Origin: Henricia sp. BOLD:AAB3569
Lineage: Eukaryota; Echinodermata; Asteroidea; Spinulosida; Echinasteridae
Assembly (NCBI GenBank): GCA_037783545.1
Contig: JBBELK010000095.1
Span: 1,865,001-1,929,000, forward strand
DNA length: 64,000 nt
Direction of reading: 5' to 3'
This document shows positions 48,104 through 62,397 of the stretch, one piece after another. The notes beneath the pieces were generated by a model that worked only from the letters and a program-made list of their open reading frames with translations, did no database searches and had not been told where the DNA came from. Within the stretch, counting starts at the first letter, position 1. Each line of letters opens with the position of its first letter. The position numbers and the translations under genes are program-made.

Positions 48104-51100
48104 ATGCGAATTTTGCTGACAATTGCGATATTTTTGGGAGCTTCGGTCATCAAGACTGCAAGGTGGGTTCTGGTTTATATTTTTAACATATTTTTCCTTG
48201 CATTATTTTCATTAGGCCTAGGTCTACCATGATTACTAGTTAGGTTAACATGGTTAAATTAACTTTAACCTTCAGGCAAGTTAGGTTGGCAGATTCATCA
48301 AATTTTCAAATTGCTCAAATCACATGAACTTTTTTAAAATTTATTTTTACAATTGTAAAGTAAAGACTAGAGTAAACAAAAACAAACTGCAGTGATCAAC
48401 ACGAAACATTCTCCCAAAGAAATAGTAGGGGCCTAGGTTCTAAAACTAGTCACAATTTGGAGGCACAAAAATGAATATAAAAAGGCTCTCATTGCAGATT
48501 GTGAATCTGCCTAGCCTAGTACCAGCCTACTGAGGATTGTTAAATGTTGATGACTTGTCCCAACCACCAAGTTAACATTAATACTGGGTCTAGGCCCAGT
48601 AAGTTTTTGTTTTACTATTTTCTATATAGGCCTAGGCCTAAAATAATTCAGTTAGACCTGAACAACCAAGTTTCCAAATAAAACAAAAAGGCCTAAATAT
48701 TTTAGCGACAGCCAATCCTTTGTAATGACAATTGTATCCTTCTTTGCAGTTCCCAGACCCTGAGCACCATCTCGGGTCCCTTCCAGGGCAATCCTGCCAT
48801 CTCTGCCCCGACTAGTGGTGACTGCCTCTCAACTGTTGATTGGCATGATATCATCTTCATCACTGCAGTCCCGATAGCTGCTGGCTTTGGACTGCTGCTG
48901 CTTGCTGCCTTTCTCAAAGATCTCAGACAGGCTTGCAAGGTAGGCCGACAAGTCAACAAGTTTGTAAACTCACTGGCATTAAACAAATTCAACTTGGCTT
49001 TTTTATAGTCAGGATTCATTGTATTTAGTAATAGTAATATGATTTTTCCTTATATCTTTCCTTCAAACAGAGCAATGCAGCTCCTGGGTCCATCAGAGAT
49101 AATCGGGCTGAAAATGAATGCACCTATATCATAGACATAAACTACGGCGGCCGTTCAAAATGGGGTTCATTCCTGCGTTGGTGTGTCTGGCACAAATCAT
49201 GTCGCAGAATCGGAAGCACGTGTTTTGTGAGACTCCAAGGAACTATTGGCTTCAGTGACTGGTAAGTTGATCAAGAAACTATTACATTCATTAAAAACAG
49301 ATTACATGTTTGCACAACTTTTAAAAACAGGAACAACAGCATTACATAACTAAAGAATCATGTCGATAAACTGCTTCGTAGAAATTTCAATCACATAGAT
49401 GCAATAATACTTCAGAAAAACTGAAAAATCCATGCAAGTTTTTGTTGTGGTTGCGTACCATTGCTATACATGTATCAACACTTTTAGTCCGATTTTTCTT
49501 GTCATAATTTTGGTTAACCTGCAAATGTTGTATTGGGGCTTTAAGAGGACCCTGTTATTTTGTTAAGGTGATAATTGTATTTCGTTATTGTTCGTTCTCT
49601 AGGATGATTTTTCGTCTGTTTCATGGACTGAATTCGGAACAGCAAACCCTAACAACACCTCAGTCCATCGGGGAAATTGTAACCGCGCAGGTACGCTTGG
49701 TGAAGATGCATCGACCGATTTTTGGATACCGCTTCCATACCAGTATTGGAGCCCGTCTGCGAGGAATCATCAACAGGGCATGTGATACGTAAGTTTAGCT
49801 TCAATTTTTTCGTTTCTCCTATCTTGAACTAGGATTTCACAATCTCGTGGTTTTGACCTATAAATGGTATATTTGTCTACTTTTACTTGTGAAATAACGT
49901 GTGGGGGTTTTTCCTGAATGGTTGGCCTTGTTTAGTATATATACGCCAATCTGAGAGCTGAAGTCATGTTCCGTGTACGTCTGCCATAACTGGGAGCCAT
50001 CCAGTGCCATGAACTGTGGGTTTTGTGTTGATGATAAGCTGTTACATTATGTTGTCACTTTCAACAATTTTGTGCGTTTATTTGCTTGCGAAGCCTATAC
50101 GCGTACGGTTTGTGCGCTGTTCGATTTAACAACAACACAGAGCACCAAGTTCATGGCAGTGGATTCGTCTATACATGACTCTGAAATGACGTCACTTCCT
50201 ACAAATTGTCACGTGCCTAAGGATCTTGAGTGTAATAGGCTGCGATGTATTTCGAACAAATTTCAAGCAAGATGCTCGTACTTGAATGCGTTATAGTACC
50301 ATTTTCCCCGATACAAAGATGGCATCTGTGAGAGTGGTCAATAGACACCGTCTCGAATAGCGGCCACCTTGTGGGGTAACTTTTTATATTTAAATTGAAA
50401 AGTTGATATAAAATTACAGATTTATAAGAAGTACAGATTTGATAAAATAAAACCTCAAATTTTGAAGCGGGAAAGATTAAAGATTTTCCTAGAAAATACT
50501 TATAAAAATGTTCAGACAGTCTCATGTGTTTTGTGCTCAAAATCTGATAAAGCCATTACTATAACTACTTAATTCTTTCCTTTAAATTTAGTCAATAATG
50601 TAAACACAAAATGTGCAACCATTCACGTCCTCAAGCAACAAAGAAACTGCCCTATACAAGATGGCAGCTATTCGATACGGTCTACATGTATATGGTGGTT
50701 CCGTACAAGATGTGAATTGCTGTAATTTTGACATTGTCCCTGATGGCACTCTGTGAATTTGCGAAATATTGAATGATTACCTTTATGAACATTTTAAGAA
50801 AACTTATTCAGATTTGTTCGATCTAACTTAACAAAAAAACGAGAAAAAACCCAACACATTTATATGTACCACCTTGGATAACAAAATATTTGACCACCTA
50901 CAACCTGACAACAAAAATAACATCAAAAATGTTTGTTAATGTCTCATTTAAATCCTTTTAAGAAGTCTTATAGCAATATTTGATGCCATGTAAGCCATCT
51001 GATCTAATGACTATTGTCTATAAGACCAAACATGATAAACATAATATTGAGGGCATTATGATAAGCAATACCCACGTGAGTTGAGCATTATAGTTTTATA

Positions 51101-52445
51101 TTTTGCACTTTGCACTCTAGTTTTACAGTTTATTAGTGCTACGGCTCCCATTGCTTATATCTCATGATAATCATCAGCCCAGTTGCTGCTGAAGAGTAAT
51201 GGTTTTTAATAAAACATTGTAATTCAATATTTTTTTCCAAGGCTGTACCTTTCAGAAATATGCAATAATTACATTTGTGAACATTTTAAAAACCATGACT
51301 TGATAATTTTGTCTATTTTTTTCTTGACATACTATAGTGAGATCCACAATATTGATGTCAAGGATACGAAGACCAAGGAGCATTACAGCATCCATTACAG
51401 CAAGTACTGTGGTCCAAGCAGCGACGGCCTCTCATGTAATGATAACGGAATCGCCACCAAGCTGCCACCGTTCCTGTTGCCGAAACCACCAAAAGCCAAG
51501 GCCAACTACATCTCCCACTTTTTCAAGAACGCACATACGTTCACATCTACATTTATGCCTCGATATGAGGGCAACTTGACCGGTGTACGGCACGTCACCT
51601 GTCTGTTTGCCTGCATGAGTTACCCCATGCTTGCAGTGCAGTGGATATCAAAGCCACTGTTGGCTCCATCCCTTTGGGAGTCTGTGGTGCTCAGCCCCAT
51701 GGACTATGACATCACCTTGGGGATGGTCATCAAGGCAGCAGGAGTCAGTGCTGTACTCCTGCCCGTCTTCTTCGCCACTGAAGTCTTGGGACGCGTCACT
51801 CCGACGATATACTCTTTATACAGACATACTCCTCTGGGACAGCCTGCTAAATGCAACGTCTTAAATAACAACTCTAATACTCTTACAGTAATTGAAATGC
51901 AATCCGATGAGGAGCAACCATCAACTAGTCAGGTTTTACCCGTTACGACTGATTATAATCCAATTCTTTCCACAGATTCTATAGTCATTGAAATGCCATC
52001 AGACGAGGAGCAATTATCAACTAGTCAGGTTTTACCCGTTACAACTAATTCGAATGCAATTCTTTCTACAGATTCTAAGTTTTTATCCGGCTCTTCACAT
52101 CAAACCATTGTTAACAAACCTGAGATTTTTCAAATTCCAGATCAGATCCCTATTCCAGCAAAGTCAGCCACCGAAGCCAAAGCTGGCAGCAGACTCTGCC
52201 TTGCACTTGTTGTTTGCTTTGGTCACATCCTCCTGATTGCGTCCTGTGTCATGGCTGTCCTGTGGTCTGTTTACTCCGTCCATGGCTTCTGTTGGAGTGC
52301 CTTCTGGGAATGGGCTGCCACTTCCATCATCTCGGTGCTCATCCAGGCTGTCATCATAGACACACTTAAGGCCATCATTGTAACTTGTTTGAAGGGGCAT
52401 CGCAACAAAAGGTCTACATCTGTACCTCATGCACTCATCCATTAA
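48104..52445 (+). CDS. Short polycystin-1-like membrane protein, gene copy 5
   Basis: Exons 48104-48162, 48750-48939, 49071-49261, 49603-49788, 51338-52445. Same 577-residue product as copies 2-4. Variants shared with copy 6 upstream of the gene (G at 47361, giving AAAATGTT) and in intron 4 (G at 50816, also in copy 2) group this copy partly with copy 6 and partly with copy 2, consistent with exchange between units. Confidence 0.68.
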
Positions 52446-52543
52446 ATTTGAACATTTCAGTTTTAAATCAGTGGCAGAATGATAGCTCATCTGGAAAAGG
52501 AGTTTTGGGATGAAGGTCATGTGACAGAAACATGCCAGGATCT

Positions 52544-52597
52544 TGTATATAGTTGTAAATATTGTGAATTTTGTAAATATTGTAAATATTGTATATA
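52544..52597 (+). promoter_or_regulatory. UGUANAUA (Pumilio-type) cluster after gene copy 5
   Basis: Five sites in the same arrangement as after copy 1. Confidence 0.5.
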
Positions 52598-55500
52598 TTG
52601 TTTTGTTGAGAAAAAACATACAAAATATAAAAAAGGGGGTTGTGTGAAAACAAAATCACACCAACAGTTTAATCCTGCAGGATCCAAAACAGTGGAAAGG
52701 TAATCATTGATATTCCCAAAGTACGAAGACCTATTTCTATTCAGTGCACAATGTTGATCGTCAACTTCAAATCATGGTGAAAGGAATTTTTCTTTACAAA
52801 TTCAGTATGTAATCGTCATCAGTAAATAACAATAATTTGGAATTCCAACTAGGCATGCACAACATGGAAGTTTTGACAATTTCACCGAATCCAAAATAAT
52901 CCGCAGTCAACACCAGCAGAATGACACCTCAGTTGCTGAACACTTTAACTGTACTAATCACTTCATTTCTGACATGTCCATACAGAGCCCGAGGCTCTTG
53001 GTCGCCACCCAGACCCTGTTCGACTCAGCAGAGAGAAACTTTGGATTAAACGACTCGGCAGCATCCAGCCACATTGTCTCAACATCCAGGAGGAAAATGA
53101 TTAATGTTTTCATTTTCTTCCTCCCATTTCAACCAACTTCCTTGATTATTTTTAACCCAAATATTCCTCATTTCTGTCTGCCCTTTTATACCCTATTTCC
53201 CCTTTCTTTCCATCCCCTCCCCAACTAACGTCACCCCATTTCCTCAACCCAAACCCCCTCATTTCCCCAACCCCCCTCTTCCAGTCCTGCTTCCCCCTAG
53301 TCCAATTGCCTCTAATGCTCACAGGCTCTTTTTTTTAAAAGAAACTTCAGCCTAGTCAACTTACCACCAATGTTAGTCTTGGATGTACCGGGAACATTAC
53401 AATAATTTTTCACTTAGACTTCCGATAAACTGCTAAGACTTTGTGTTGTAAGTACACAAATTTAGCAGTTTTATACCATTTAACGTGGAATTGTTAACAT
53501 CCATGCATTTAATGTGTCATAAATACCTGAATTTAATGTCAAAAACCATATTTTTGCTTCTCAGCTTGTCAAAGAATTATGTTTACTGGCCGCCACTTAT
53601 TCTTCTTAATATATGACTCAGGAATCACCAAAAAGTGCTAATAGTTTAAAGAGAAGTTTATTTACAAGTGATAACCATTAAACAATTTCCTTGAAAATAC
53701 TTCAACTTTTTCTGCCAAATCCCACAGGGCGCTTTCACAGGAGGTCAAAAGGTCACGGGTCACTATTGCTCGTCTTCCACAACGGGAGAGGACAATAGAG
53801 CCAAGAGCCTTTCAGCTTGCAGCCACGTGCATTTCCCCACGTGGCTCTATTGTTATCTGCCATTCTAGAAGACAAGCAATATAGTGACTGTGACCTTTTG
53901 ACCCCCTGTGAAAGCGCCCAATAGACTTAACAAGTCATCTCAGTGGCGACCAATGAATGGAATTCATGCCGCAACTTGCTTACACAATCTTTTTTTCCCT
54001 CAACAGGAACAGGAAACATAGAAGTCTTCTGATGATCATGGTTCACTTTTTAAATACAGAATGCCTAATAAAATTGTGCAAAATACAGCGATTTGAAGAT
54101 AATTATACGCTTTATTGTATTAAAACTGAACAACAATGAGATATGCAGAAAATCTCAATTATTGCTCATTTGATCAAGTCATGTGACCATGGATGAAAAC
54201 TAATGGGGTATTTTTTAACGAAGAAGAATAAAAATGTACATTATTGTTGTGAAGTTGGATGGCAAGATTATCAACCGTGTTGCCAGGAATCGATGGTGTT
54301 TTTTGGGATATAAACTGTTTTATTCTGCAATGTGGCACACAAACAAATTATGAAATATAAAGCCTTTCAAAACATGCCAATAGAGATATTTCGGAAAGTG
54401 AAACACATTTGATTTTCAGAGTAAAAACATTATTTAAAGAAATGGGCACTTGGGTAAAACACTCGTTTTCTATGACCATATCAGCTGATTGTAAATAGGG
54501 GGAATTAATACTAGAAATAAATAATTGAAACGAAAAATTTGAGTGTCATGGTCTAATTTGTTTACAGCTTCTCATCGTGGCTTAATAAGGGGCAATTTCC
54601 TGTTTAGAAGAAACATTTGCTTAGTACAAAAACATTTGCTTTGCAAAAAATTGGTAAGCAGTTAAAAACGAATTATGTCTTACAATGAACACAAGTTCAC
54701 ATACGTTTTTAACTGCTATTCCATTTTTGCAAAGCTAGTAAATTTTGTATGCAGTAAAATGTTCTGCTATGAAATCGTCTATTTGAATGAATAATGCAAA
54801 CATCCTGGGGCAACTTGAAGTCTTATGTTTTTCTTTATTTTTCCCCTTGTGTTTTCCTGAAGTGTGATGCACCCCAAACAGTGCCCTCTTTCTGTGATTT
54901 ACTGCAATGAAATCTTCAAAGTTGAAAAAGGCTACATTTTATTGGTTTTACATCAAAACGAACAATAGTAATGTCTCAATAAACAAGTAATCCATCATAT
55001 GCAGCAAAGACTAGGCATAAAGTTGTTTAGCAGTCATGGGCTCACGAAAAAAGTTCTTGCGCCAATCTATGCCATAAGTGTCATGTGACCAGGGGCCAAT
55101 TCTGTGATAATTAAATTTTTGCTTTGTAATATCGTTTACCAGTGAAAATTGTATCTCAAATTGTGCTTTAGAAACAGCAGAATATTAATGAACATCGCAC
55201 ACGATTTTGGCCGGTCACCCATTTTGGCAATATAAAGCAAATAAATCCTGTACTAGTACTTTTAATAAGCAAATGTTTGGAATTGGCCCCAGGTGTCTAA
55301 TGAGTATTTATGAAAGGAAACTCGGATTATTTTAATTCTTCATACATAGTCTTGGAATAAGCAAAAGTATGAAACTTTCATCATAAAAGAAGTGCTTATC
55401 CATAGTGACCAGTATTCAGATTGACTAGTTTCAATGTTGCTTGGCAGTGGGTCTTGATGGCAGGAGCTATTGAGTGACGTCACTTAAGGAGATCAAAAAA

Positions 55501-58055
55501 AACCAAGGTTGTATTGAATCAAGAAAACTGGCCATATTGGAACATTTGTCATGGTGTCTTCGTAATTTGAGCCAGAGAACCAATGATAGCAGAATCTCTA
55601 GTACATCCTTGTTGCTTAGCAACTGTATTTTCCTTAGCAACAAAGCCCAGCAGCCGATTTCACGAAACTTACGCAGTTGCGTAAGCCCACGTGCGCAATG
55701 TTTTATTGCGTAAGTCGCGCAACAATTTAGCGACGATAACACGCAAGCTGTGGGGCTTGCGCAAGCTGCGCACTCTTTCGTGAAATCGGCTGCAACATGA
55801 ATATTGATTTCAAACAAATCTAAACCGGAAAGACCAAATGCCTGCAGGTTATACTTGGATAAGGTTCTCCATGGGGTACTATTCCAAAATGGGCCATTAT
55901 CAATGTAGGTTTTGATAACAAATACAATTAAGTGACGTCACTAAAATAAAATAAAAGGCCGTTGCCTATACGTTGCATGACATCGAGAAACCTGGTGATG
56001 TCAAAAACTTATTTCAGATCAACTAGCAGCAGACCACCGCCCAAGCATTTTCTGCTAAACGGCGTTATGAAATTGGCCCCAGGCTGGAGTCTATAGTGTA
56101 ATCCGAGCAACATTTGGTGAGCCCGCCCTCTTGTGATTATTCCATTGTTACTGCGGTGTATTTCTATTGTGACGTCATGTAAATACCTTGGAGATACACC
56201 GCAGTTTTCTTTCGTCGGATTAGTCTATAGGATCCCTGGCCCTGTGAATGTGGGAAGTTGTATATCGGCGAGACTGGAAGGGACCTATACCCACCAGACT
56301 CGAAGAACAGAGAAGACTATGACAAATCAGCCATTGTCAAGCACTCCGTACAGTACAGCGAGGACATATCATCAACTGGGAAACCGCACAACTGATAGCG
56401 CCCATCGACAGATGGCACCCAAGACGCATCAGGGAAGCCATCGAAATACACAAGCACGACACAGTACCCCAATACATTGGCTTCGACATCAGCAATATCT
56501 GGCACTCTCCATTAACCAACCAGATCGATGGATCACCTACACCCTAGGTCCTCCCTCCACGACAGCCACTGCATGCCACAATGACACGTACCAGTGAGCA
56601 CACCACGGCCAGGCACAGAATTAAGAGCATAACCACGCCTCCTCAACCGTACCCAAGCCATTCAGCTTGAGTGAACACATTGTACACTGAATGCCCGCAA
56701 CCATACTTATGGGTGCACCCAAGTAAACAGGAAGAGATCCGTGCGCGAGCTCATGAATATTTTGTATGCCTCAAGTTCTTCTTTATTGGGGAGAGTTGCG
56801 AGCTGAATGAGGGTGGTCTTGTGTATAATATGACCATCGTCGCGATGTTGGGTATTTTTTCTTGCAACCATAAACATTGTAGGCACTGTAGCTCCTAAAA
56901 GTGGCCCTATTTTGCTAGTAGCGTATGTGCCTTTGTTCCAAAATGGATGCTGGTCTGATTAGCAAGTTTCACTGCTGCAGGGGTTGTTTTGTTTCAAGTG
57001 GAAATTAGTGAATAAAAGTGACGGATTACCCCCATGAAATTGAACAGAATTGAAAAGATGAGACTTCAGTGAGTATTCCGGGGGCAATTTCATAAAGCTG
57101 TTTAGCAAAAATATTTGCTTAAATCAAAAATTTGTCTGCTTTATATATATGGGTTATAAAAATGGTTTAATTTCTTTTAAATACATTATTAGGGGTCGTT
57201 TAAAGTTGTCAACATTTTCAGTTCTACAAATAGTCGAAGACGGCCTGTGCGCTGTAAAATGTTGACATTTCATGCTAGGGCTATGCCTACTATATACCGA
57301 CACAAACAAAATGTTATTATAAAGTATGCCTATGGGGATCGAACTGTGACCATGGTGACTGCCCCCAATTACCAAGTTTGCAAACGTGGCATTTAATCTC
57401 TGTTCGTGTCTCAGCTCACAGTCACAGCCATGTAAACGAAACTTGAGTTTTGACATTGAATTAATTAATCGCGATCCCAAAAGAAAAAGGAGGCGGGGCT
57501 GCCAGGGAGTCTCGGAGAGCGAAATCTGTCGATTCCAAGTCGTTGGAATGGAAAACAAAAGATCGTTCGACCGGCTGACGTCATTCCGCCCGCGCACGTA
57601 GGTACGTGGCCCGCACCCGGCCCTGTCCGTCTTCAAGGAAGTAACAAAAGGACTGCTAACCAGTCTATTCCCATAATTCCTCGCGAAAAGTATAGAAAGT
57701 CCACACTTTTTACTAGGCGTGCTCATGGAGTTCAACAAAAAGCAAAGAGAGGGTAAAGTTATCTTCACAAATTAACTAGTTTATTTGGATTTAATAGATT
57801 TAACCTAGCCCAGGAATGAAGTCTTCATGAAGCCAACGTTATACAGAGTTTTGAACGCCGAGTATAATTTTGCCAAGGAGATGGCATTCTCGCATCACGC
57901 GTTGTCAAGCAAAAGAAAGTCGCGTTCGTCGCGCACGCGTCTTCGGCGGTAGGAAAATCGAATGTTGTTCTTACAATGTGACACTTTCGTTCATTGCTTA
58001 TGCAGTGTTGCACGTGTTTGATTTGTTCCTATGAAATCTTCTACAAAGTACTAGA

Positions 58056-61000
58056 ATGCGAATTTTGCTGACAATTGCGATATTTTTGGGAGCTTTGGTC
58101 ATCAAGACTGCAAGGTGGGTTCTGGTTTATATTTTTAACATATTTTTCCTTGCATTATTTTCATTAGGCCTAGGTCTACCATGATTACTAGTTAGGTTAA
58201 CATGGTTAAATTAACTTTAACCTTCAGGCAAGTTAGGTTGGCAGATTCATCAAATTTTCAAATTGCTCAAATCACATGAACTTTTTTAAAATTTATTTTT
58301 ACAATTGTAAAGTAAAGACTAGAGTAAACAAAAACAAACTGCAGTGATCAACACGAAACATTCTCCCAAAGAAATAGTAGGGGCCTAGGTTCTAAAACTA
58401 GTCACAATTTGGAGGCACAAAAATGAATATAAAAAGGCTCTCATTGCAGATTGTGAATCTGCCTAGCCTAGTACCAGCCTACTGAGGATTGTTAAATGTT
58501 GATGACTTGTCCCAACCACCAAGTTAACATTAATACTGGGTCTAGGCCCAGTAAGTTTTTGTTTTACTATTTTCTATATAGGCCTAGGCCTAAAATAATT
58601 CAGTTAGACCTGAACAACCAAGTTTCCAAATAAAACAAAAAGGCCTAAATATTTTAGCGACAGCCAATCCTTTGTAATGACAATTGTATCCTTCTTTGCA
58701 GTTCCCAGACCCTGAGCACCATCTCGGGTCCCTTCCAGGGCAATCCTGCCATCTCTGCCCCGACTAGTGGTGACTGCCTCTCAACTGTTGATTGGCATGA
58801 TATCATCTTCATCACTGCAGTCCCGATAGCTGCTGGCTTTGGACTGCTGCTGCTTGCTGCCTTTCTCAAAGATCTCAGACAGGCTTGCAAGGTAGGCCGA
58901 CAAGTCAACAAGTTTGTAAACTCACTGGCATTAAACAAATTCAACTTGGCTTTTTTATAGTCAGGATTCATTGTATTTAGTAATAGTAATATGATTTTTC
59001 CTTATATCTTTCCTTCAAACAGAGCAATGCAGCTCCTGGGTCCATCAGAGATAATCGGGCTGAAAATGAATGCACCTATATCATAGACATAAACTACGGC
59101 GGCCGTTCAAAATGGGGTTCATTCCTGCGTTGGTGTGTCTGGCACAAATCATGTCGCAGAATCGGAAGCACGTGTTTTGTGAGACTCCAAGGAACTATTG
59201 GCTTCAGTGACTGGTAAGTTGATCAAGAAACTATTACATTCATTAAAAACAGATTACATGTTTGCACAACTTTTAAAAACAGGAACAACAGCATTACATA
59301 ACTAAAGAATCATGTCGATAAACTGCTTCGTAGAAATTTCAATCACATAGATGCAGTAATACTTCAGAAAAACTGAAAAATCCATGCAAGTTTTTGTTGT
59401 GGTTGCGTACCATTGCTATACATGTATCAACACTTTTAGTCCGATTTTTCTTGTCATAATTTTGGTTAACCTGCAAATGTTGTATTGGGGCTTTAAGAGG
59501 ACCCTGTTATTTTGTTAAGGTGATAATTGTATTTCGTTATTGTTCGTTCTCTAGGATGATTTTTCGTCTGTTTCATGGACTGAATTCGGAACAGCAAACC
59601 CTAACAACACCTCAGTCCATCGGGGAAATTGTAACCGCGCAGGTACGCTTGGTGAAGATGCATCGACCGATTTTTGGATACCGCTTCCATACCAGTATTG
59701 GAGCCCGTCTGCGAGGAATCATCAACAGGGCATGTGATACGTAAGTTTAGCTTCAATTTTTTCGTTTCTCCTATCTTGAACTAGGATTTCACAATCTCGT
59801 GGTTTTGACCTATAAATGGTATATTTGTCTACTTTTACTTGTGAAATAACGTGTGGGGGTTTTTCCTGAATGGTTGGCCTTGTTTAGTATATATACGCCA
59901 ATCTGAGAGCTGAAGTCATGTTCCGTGTACGTCTGCCATAACTGGGAGCCATCCAGTGCCATGAACTGTGGGTTTTGTGTTGATGATAAGCTGTTACATT
60001 ATGTTGTCACTTTCAACAATTTTGTGCGTTTATTTGCTTGCGAAGCCTATACGCGTACGGTTTGTGCGCTGTTCGATTTAACAACAACACAGAGCACCAA
60101 GTTCATGGCAGTGGATTCGTCTATACATGACTCTGAAATGACGTCACTTCCTACAAATTGTCACGTGCCTAAGGATCTTGAGTGTAATAGGCTGCGATGT
60201 ATTTCGAACAAATTTCAAGCAAGATGCTCGTACTTGAATGCGTTATAGTACCATTTTCCCCGATACAAAGATGGCATCTGTGAGAGTGGTCAATAGACAC
60301 CGTCTCGAATAGCGGCCACCTTGTGGGGTAACTTTTTATATTTAAATTGAAAAGTTGATATAAAATTACAGATTTATAAGAAGTACAGATTTGATAAAAT
60401 AAAACCTCAAATTTTGAAGCGGGAAAGATTAAAGATTTTCCTAGAAAATACTTATAAAAATGTTCAGACAGTCTCATGTGTTTTGTGCTCAAAATCTGAT
60501 AAAGCCATTACTATAACTACTTAATTCTTTCCTTTAAATTTAGTCAATAATATAAACACAAAATGTGCAACCATTCACGTCCTCAAGCAACAAAGAAACT
60601 GCCCTATACAAGATGGCAGCTATTCGATACGGTCTACATGTATATGGTGGTTCCGTACAAGATGTGAATTGCTGTAATTTTGACATTGTCCCTGATGGCA
60701 CTCTGTGAATTTGCGAAATATTGAATGATTACCTTTATGAACATTTTAAGAAAACTTATTCAGATTTGTTCGATCTAACTTAACAAAAAAACGAGAAAAA
60801 ACCCAACACATTTATATGTACCACCTTGGATAACAAAATATTTGACCACCTACAACCTGACAACAAAAATAACATCAAAAATGTTTGTTAATGTCTCATT
60901 TAAATCCTTTTAAGAAGTCTTATAGCAATATTTGATGCCATGTAAGCCATCTGATCTAATGACTATTGTCTATAAGACCAAACATGATAAACATAATATT

Positions 61001-62397
61001 GAGGGCATTATGATAAGCAATACCCACGTGAGTTGAGCATTATAGTTTTATATTTTGCACTTTGCACTCTAGTTTTACAGTTTATTAGTGCTACGGCTCC
61101 CATTGCTTATATCTCATGATAATCATCAGCCCAGTTGCTGCTGAAGAGTAATGGTTTTTAATAAAACATTGTAATTCAATATTTTTTTCCAAGGCTGTAC
61201 CTTTCAGAAATATGCAATAATTACATTTGTGAACATTTTAAAAACCATGACTTGATAATTTTGTCTATTTTTTTCTTGACATACTATAGTGAGATCCACA
61301 ATATTGATGTCAAGGATACGAAGACCAAGGAGCATTACAGCATCCATTACAGCAAGTACTGTGGTCCAAGCAGCGACGGCCTCTCATGTAATGATAACGG
61401 AATCGCCACCAAGCTGCCACCGTTCCTGTTGCCGAAACCACCAAAAGCCAAGGCCAACTACATCTCCCACTTTTTCAAGAACGCACATACGTTCACATCT
61501 ACATTTATGCCTCGATATGAGGGCAACTTGACCGGTGTACGGCACGTCACCTGTCTGTTTGCCTGCATGAGTTACCCCATGCTTGCAGTGCAGTGGATAT
61601 CAAAGCCACTGTTGGCTCCATCCCTTTGGGAGTCTGTGGTGCTCAGCCCCATGGACTATGACATCACCTTGGGGATGGTCATCAAGGCAGCAGGAGTCAG
61701 TGCTGTACTCCTGCCCGTCTTCTTCGCCACTGAAGTCTTGGGACGCGTCACTCCGACGATATACTCTTTATACAGACATACTCCTCTGGGACAGCCTGCT
61801 AAATGCAACGTCTTAAATAACAACTCTAATACTCTTACAGTAATTGAAATGCAATCCGATGAGGAGCAACCATCAACTAGTCAGGTTTTACCCGTTACGA
61901 CTGATTATAATCCAATTCTTTCCACAGATTCTATAGTCATTGAAATGCCATCAGACGAGGAGCAATTATCAACTAGTCAGGTTTTACCCGTTACAACTAA
62001 TTCGAATGCAATTCTTTCTACAGATTCTAAGTTTTTATCCGGCTCTTCACATGAAACCATTGTTAACAAACCTGAGATTTTTCAAATTCCAGATCAGATC
62101 CCTATTCCAGCAAAGTCAGCCACCGAAGCCAAAGCTGGCAGCAGACTCTGCCTTGCACTTGTTGTTTGCTTTGGTCACATCCTCCTGATTGCGTCCTGTG
62201 TCATGGCTGTCCTGTGGTCTGTTTACTCCGTCCATGGCTTCTGTTGGAGTGCCTTCTGGGAATGGGCTGCCACTTCCATCATCTCGGTGCTCATCCAGGC
62301 TGTCATCATAGACACACTTAAGGCCATCATTGTAACTTGTTTGAAGGGGCATCGCAACAAAAGGTCTACATCTGTACCTCATGCACTCATCCATTAA
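58056..62397 (+). CDS. Short polycystin-1-like membrane protein, gene copy 6
   Basis: Exons 58056-58114, 58702-58891, 59023-59213, 59555-59740, 61290-62397. The most divergent protein of the array, with two private changes: Ser to Leu at residue 14 in the signal peptide (TCG to TTG) and Gln to Glu at residue 464 in the cytosolic loop before the fourth membrane segment. Leu in the hydrophobic core should keep the signal peptide functional. Reading frame, splice sites and all membrane segments are intact. Confidence 0.68.

Larger units (their letters stand above)
42503..52445 (+). repeat. Tandem unit U4 (9943 bp)
   Basis: Positions: UGUANAUA cluster 42601-42645; remnant A 42915-43138; pyrimidine tract 43161-43359; nested MITEs 43635-44000 (inner 43775-43967); foldback 44638-44783; GGGGCCAATT element 45137-45341; CRE-ended pair 45521-45990 (inner 45698-45841); palindrome 46138-46279; remnant B 46274-46604; promoter block 47534-47674; intronic foldbacks 50001-50162 and 50343-50683. 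It is 9 bases short through loss of one TAAATATTG repeat; the left CRE-ended arm has a T-to-C change (CACCTAA). Confidence 0.95.
52446..62397 (+). repeat. Tandem unit U5 (9952 bp)
   Basis: Positions: UGUANAUA cluster 52544-52597; remnant A 52867-53090; pyrimidine tract 53113-53311; nested MITEs 53587-53952 (inner 53727-53919); foldback 54590-54735; GGGGCCAATT element 55089-55293; CRE-ended pair 55473-55942 (inner 55650-55793); palindrome 56090-56231; remnant B 56226-56556; promoter block 57486-57626; intronic foldbacks 59953-60114 and 60295-60635. The left end of the outer MITE is mutated (TGGCCGCC). Confidence 0.95.
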
